Source of the DNA: Planctomycetaceae bacterium
GTDB lineage: Bacteria; Planctomycetota; Planctomycetia; Pirellulales; Thermoguttaceae
Reading direction: 5' to 3'
NCBI GenBank assembly: GCA_031276415.1
Contig: JAISNF010000141.1
Location: 1 to 7,599, forward strand
DNA length: 7,599 nt
Made by a program: the position numbers and the translations under genes. Under the pieces are notes generated by a model. The model did no database searches, was not told the DNA's origin, and saw only the letters and a list, made by a program, of their open reading frames with translations. Position 1 is the stretch's first letter. Each line of letters starts with the position of its first letter. Positions 5,015-7,599 of the stretch are shown here, piece after piece.

Positions 5015-5548
5015 CTATTCTCCAGATGAATCGGGAACAGGCAATCCCAATTTTACAAGCGGAATATATTCAAAATAATAATGGCATCCCATACTCAAAA
5101 CATAGTCCAAAACATCTTTATATTTTGGAGCCTTAAACCAATTACTTAACAAATAGACGTATTCGACTTCGATATTGAGCGACGATAACAGTTTTTTATA
5201 CTGTTTCTTTTTAAAGTCGCAAGTTTGTAATTTTTCATCCACCGATCCGGGAATCTGCTGAAACTTACATTCTATAATATAGAGTGTGTTACGGATAATA
5301 ACATAGATACAATTATCCGGTAACAATCGGGCTGATAAAATTTGTTCCCAATCAACACCGTTCTCTTCAAGAAAATCATAAAGTTCATATTTTTTGAAAA
5401 GATGAGCAACGAGTTTATTATTGTAATAGACATCTTGTCCTTGAATGGAGTAACCTGTTTGCGAGGCGAGAAAGATTGCTAAATCTGTTTTGCCTTCAAA
5501 TATCAAGCCTGTTTTTGTATTTCCGCCTCCTAATCCGTCTTTTTTCAT
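5015..5548 (-). CDS. Type II restriction endonuclease, PD-(D/E)xK fold (putative)
   Basis: Probable DNA-cutting partner of the two flanking methyltransferases, 177 aa. A PD-(D/E)xK core is readable: Pro77-Asp78 (LLPDN), a beta strand IYVIIRNTLYII (81-92), then Glu93-Cys94-Lys95 (IIECKF), followed by QQIPGSVDEKLQTCDFKKKQY (97-117), a block I associate with small type II endonucleases. The N-terminal GLGGGNTKTGLIFEGKTDLA (5-24) supplies Glu18 as a possible additional metal ligand. Function is inferred from the motif and from position between methyltransferase genes; the recognition site cannot be read. The ATG at 5546-5548 follows GGGAG (5558-5562) at 9 nt. A 55-bp gap separates it from the upstream methyltransferase and only 4 bp from the downstream one. 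No controller (C) protein is present. Confidence 0.8.
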   Translation of the reverse strand: MKKDGLGGGNTKTGLIFEGKTDLAIFLASQTGYSIQGQDVYYNNKLVAHLFKKYELYDFLEENGVDWEQILSARLLPDNCIYVIIRNTLYIIECKFQQIPGSVDEKLQTCDFKKKQYKKLLSSLNIEVEYVYLLSNWFKAPKYKDVLDYVLSMGCHYYFEYIPLVKLGLPVPDSSGE

Positions 5549-5603
5549 TACAAAGTTCTCCCTAATTTATTGCGTCATTTATGTTGTTTTACTATTTACC
5601 TGA

Positions 5604-6536
5604 TTACATGGAGAAATTTGTTATGAGTAATTCTTTGATTTGTCCTCTTGCCGAACTATCACAATTTATCATACGTGTTGCCGTAACACGTTTGATGTTA
5701 TGAGCAGCATAAAGTCTGTCAAAAAAATGATCATCGGAATTGATATTTTTGGGATCAGAATTACTCGCAACAATTAATGCTCCTAACTCGCTCATTTCAT
5801 TGATAAATGTTGCAAGTTCTTTTTGTTGAACATCATTAAATCCGTCTTGTGTATAAGAAGTAAAATTTGATGTTGTCGAAAGCGGACGATACGGCGGATC
5901 AAAATAAACAAAAGTTTTCTTATCAATAAAACGTTGCGATTGCCGGTAGTCACCACAAACGATTTGTACATTTTGCAATTTTTCCGATACTGAAAATAAG
6001 TTTGCGGAATCACAAATTGTCGGTTTTTTATACAAACCCATCGGAACATTGTGTTCGCCGTTTCGATTGACTCGGTAAAGTCCATTGAAACATGTTTTGT
6101 TGAGGAATATAAAAAGCGAAGCACATTCGATCATGTTTGAAGCGGTTAGCGTGTTCTTTAATTTTAACACGTTAAATCGTTCACGTTTGGCGTAATAGTA
6201 TATTTTTCGGTCTTCTAGGGAAAGCGGAATAAAATCATCCTGTAAACATTGTAATTTTTTCACAAGTTTTTGTACTGAATCACGGATAACATTATACGTG
6301 AGAATTAAATCCTTGTTAATATCGCTAATATAAACAGCATCAAGCCGATATTTATTTAAAACATCAAACAGCACTGCTCCTCCGCCAACAAAAGGTTCGG
6401 CGTATTTTGTCCATTTTGTTCCAAGACCGGTAGAATAAATCTTTTGAATTTCATTTAGGAGTTGTCCTTTCCCACCTACCCATTTAACAAACGGATGAGC
6501 AACAACCGAAATATTATGTTCTTTCGTCATTTTCAT
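5604..6536 (-). CDS. D12-class (Dam/DpnM-like) adenine-N6 DNA methyltransferase
   Basis: SAM-dependent methyltransferase making N6-methyladenine, 310 aa, typical of the Dam family. Motif X is FVKWVGGKGQLL (16-27), motif I AEPFVGGGAVLF (47-58), and the target-recognition stretch LNKTCFNGLYRVNRNGEHNVPMG (145-167). Catalytic motif IV is YFDPPYRPLSTTSNFTSY (211-228, with Asp213-Pro-Pro-Tyr). The FNGLxR.N...NVP.G block resembles Dam and DpnM, so GATC or a GAT-containing site such as GATATC is the leading guess. It is the first gene of the cassette, 51 bp after the cytochrome assembly gene. The start at 6534-6536 (MKMTKEH) has a poor Shine-Dalgarno; Met3 at 6528-6530 is an equal alternative. The coding DNA is AT-richer than in the housekeeping neighbours, which suggests acquisition. 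Confidence 0.93.
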   Translation of the reverse strand: MKMTKEHNISVVAHPFVKWVGGKGQLLNEIQKIYSTGLGTKWTKYAEPFVGGGAVLFDVLNKYRLDAVYISDINKDLILTYNVIRDSVQKLVKKLQCLQDDFIPLSLEDRKIYYYAKRERFNVLKLKNTLTASNMIECASLFIFLNKTCFNGLYRVNRNGEHNVPMGLYKKPTICDSANLFSVSEKLQNVQIVCGDYRQSQRFIDKKTFVYFDPPYRPLSTTSNFTSYTQDGFNDVQQKELATFINEMSELGALIVASNSDPKNINSDDHFFDRLYAAHNIKRVTATRMINCDSSARGQIKELLITNFSM

Positions 6537-6587
6537 TAGATTCTGTGTTTCTTTTTTTATTTTTTGCGATAAAAATAAACAAGGTAA

Positions 6588-7599
6588 TTATTCTATTTCG
6601 TGACCGAATGCTTCGGCACTGTAGCGGAAGATGGCGAGGGAACCCCAGAGAATATTTATGATAACAAACATCGTTAGGAAAACAGTGGCGTTGCTCACGG
6701 CTCCACCGCCATAAGAATGCAGACTGCCCTTGAAAACAAAGTTAATACCATACCAAGTCATTATCACCGCAATCGAAGCAAACAACGCTCCCACCATAAC
6801 ACCAATCCGACCATAAAACCGAGCAATCCGACCATGCAAAACAATAACATAAAAAAAGATCGTAATCAACGCCCAAACCTCTTTCGGATCCCAACTCCAA
6901 AAACGTCCCCAAGAATAATCCGCCCAACGCGCCCCCAATACCGTCCCCAATATCAATAAGACCAACGCAAATTGCAATAACCGGTAAATAATCGGAGAAA
7001 ATAAATCACAAATCACCGGAAGATGTATTCGTGAAGAAGTTACCGGAATTGGCGGTGATTGTTGCGCGGACGATTGTTTTGCGGCGGATTGTTTTGGTAA
7101 TAATTCGGGCGGAATTTCTGCATAACGATAACGCCCGAAAATCGCAGCACCAAGACCAACAACCGCCATTCCCCACGCAACAAACGCCGCCGCATAACTC
7201 ACCACAATCGCAATCACGTGAACCGTAAGCCAAAAATTACTCCGCAATAATGCAACAATCGGCTTAATGTCAGGATTAAATTCCGCCGTGTTAAAATAGG
7301 ACGCCAAACCCGCTAATAACGTAATCGAAGCCGCAATAATCACAAACAATTTTCTGTCCAAAATCTGGTTGCGGGCAGAAGATAACCAAAGATCACCGCT
7401 ACGGTTTTTGTTGCCCAACATCACCGTTTCACCGTGAAACACCGAATCAATCACACTTTGTCCGGTTGCAGAAGAAGGTAAGGTCGTCGCTTCCGTGTGA
7501 GAAACAATCCCAAGTTCCGCCGCAATCCGTGACGGACGGCATAAGAAAACCGGAACCAAAACCGCCGTTAAAATCAGTTGCGGAACAAACCAAACAATT
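6588..7599 (-). CDS. Cytochrome c biogenesis protein CcsA/ResC, C-terminal part (cut by window edge)
   Basis: Membrane haem-handling component of system II cytochrome c maturation, which carries haem across the membrane and helps attach it to CxxCH motifs. 336 codons are visible and the frame stays open to the window edge, so the N-terminus is missing. The tryptophan-rich WWD motif reads WGRFWSWDPKEVWALI. The conserved flanking histidines appear in FWLTVHV and in GSLHSYGGG; they normally ligate haem. About seven membrane segments can be seen, among them IVWFVPQLILTAVLVPVFL at the edge, LFVIIAASITLLAGLASYF and VMVGALFASIAVIMTWYGI. A polar linker rich in Q, S, A and P (QSAAKQSSAQQSPP) separates two segments. 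The missing part may include a ResB/CcsB domain, as in fused CcsBA proteins. A TTG at 7557-7559 is not the start, since in-frame sequence continues upstream. Confidence 0.88.
   Translation of the reverse strand, partial: IVWFVPQLILTAVLVPVFLCRPSRIAAELGIVSHTEATTLPSSATGQSVIDSVFHGETVMLGNKNRSGDLWLSSARNQILDRKLFVIIAASITLLAGLASYFNTAEFNPDIKPIVALLRSNFWLTVHVIAIVVSYAAAFVAWGMAVVGLGAAIFGRYRYAEIPPELLPKQSAAKQSSAQQSPPIPVTSSRIHLPVICDLFSPIIYRLLQFALVLLILGTVLGARWADYSWGRFWSWDPKEVWALITIFFYVIVLHGRIARFYGRIGVMVGALFASIAVIMTWYGINFVFKGSLHSYGGGAVSNATVFLTMFVIINILWGSLAIFRYSAEAFGHEIE

Noticed and set aside
5792..6124. Alternative-frame minus-strand frame inside the D12 methyltransferase
   Set aside because: It is entirely inside a well-supported gene and shows no family features.
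4270..6536. Assignment as a classic DpnII system (dpnM-dpnA-dpnB)
   Set aside because: The first enzyme fits DpnM, but the second has a permuted HPPY architecture unlike DpnA, the nuclease is far shorter than DpnII, and the gene order differs.
6717..7233. Several short frames on both strands inside the ccsA region
   Set aside because: They are shadows of the membrane protein gene; their compositions (Asn/Arg/Pro or Cys/Gly rich) do not look like real proteins.
7557..7559. TTG as the start of the cytochrome assembly protein
   Set aside because: The frame continues upstream to the window edge with a hydrophobic segment, so the gene is partial.

Overview
The window looks like chromosomal DNA of a moderately AT-rich bacterium, most likely from the Planctomycetota. 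The best lineage clue is the small sigma-region-2 protein at 2966-3307 (DRELLIRCLNKK..AWEDFVDRFLGLV..HVI), a form I associate with planctomycetes. The CcsA segment (LRSNFWLTVHVIAIVVSYAA) and the GNAT protein fit that lineage too. The low GC would be unusual for free-living planctomycetes and may point to a host-associated or gut lineage, but that is inference.

Layout: every gene is on the minus strand except the sigma-like gene. From the right edge, in transcription order: (1) the C-terminal 336 codons of a membrane cytochrome c assembly protein (CcsA/ResC type), cut by the window edge; (2) a three-gene restriction-modification cassette: a Dam-like D12-class adenine methyltransferase, a 177-aa PD-(D/E)xK endonuclease and a second amino-methyltransferase of different architecture; (3) rpmI and rplT for ribosomal proteins L35 and L20, without the usual infC in front; (4) a bidirectional terminator and the convergent sigma-like gene on the plus strand; (5) a 365-bp divergent region with short repeats and palindromes; (6) greA and murB, 5 bp apart, then a GNAT acetyltransferase; (7) a 287-bp non-coding region with a long imperfect inverted repeat and two kinds of short repeats; (8) tRNA-Arg(ACG) with its own terminator.

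How the genes relate: greA-murB is probably one transcript, joining a transcription rescue factor to a peptidoglycan precursor enzyme. The restriction-modification genes act together: the methyltransferases protect host DNA from the nuclease encoded between them. The cassette looks acquired: it is AT-richer than its neighbours and sits where infC is often found. The points most worth checking are the MurB in which the catalytic serine position reads tyrosine, the unusual M-R-M cassette, the sigma protein lacking region 4, and the inverted-repeat element at 347-475. I see no clearly new multi-gene system beyond the restriction-modification cassette.
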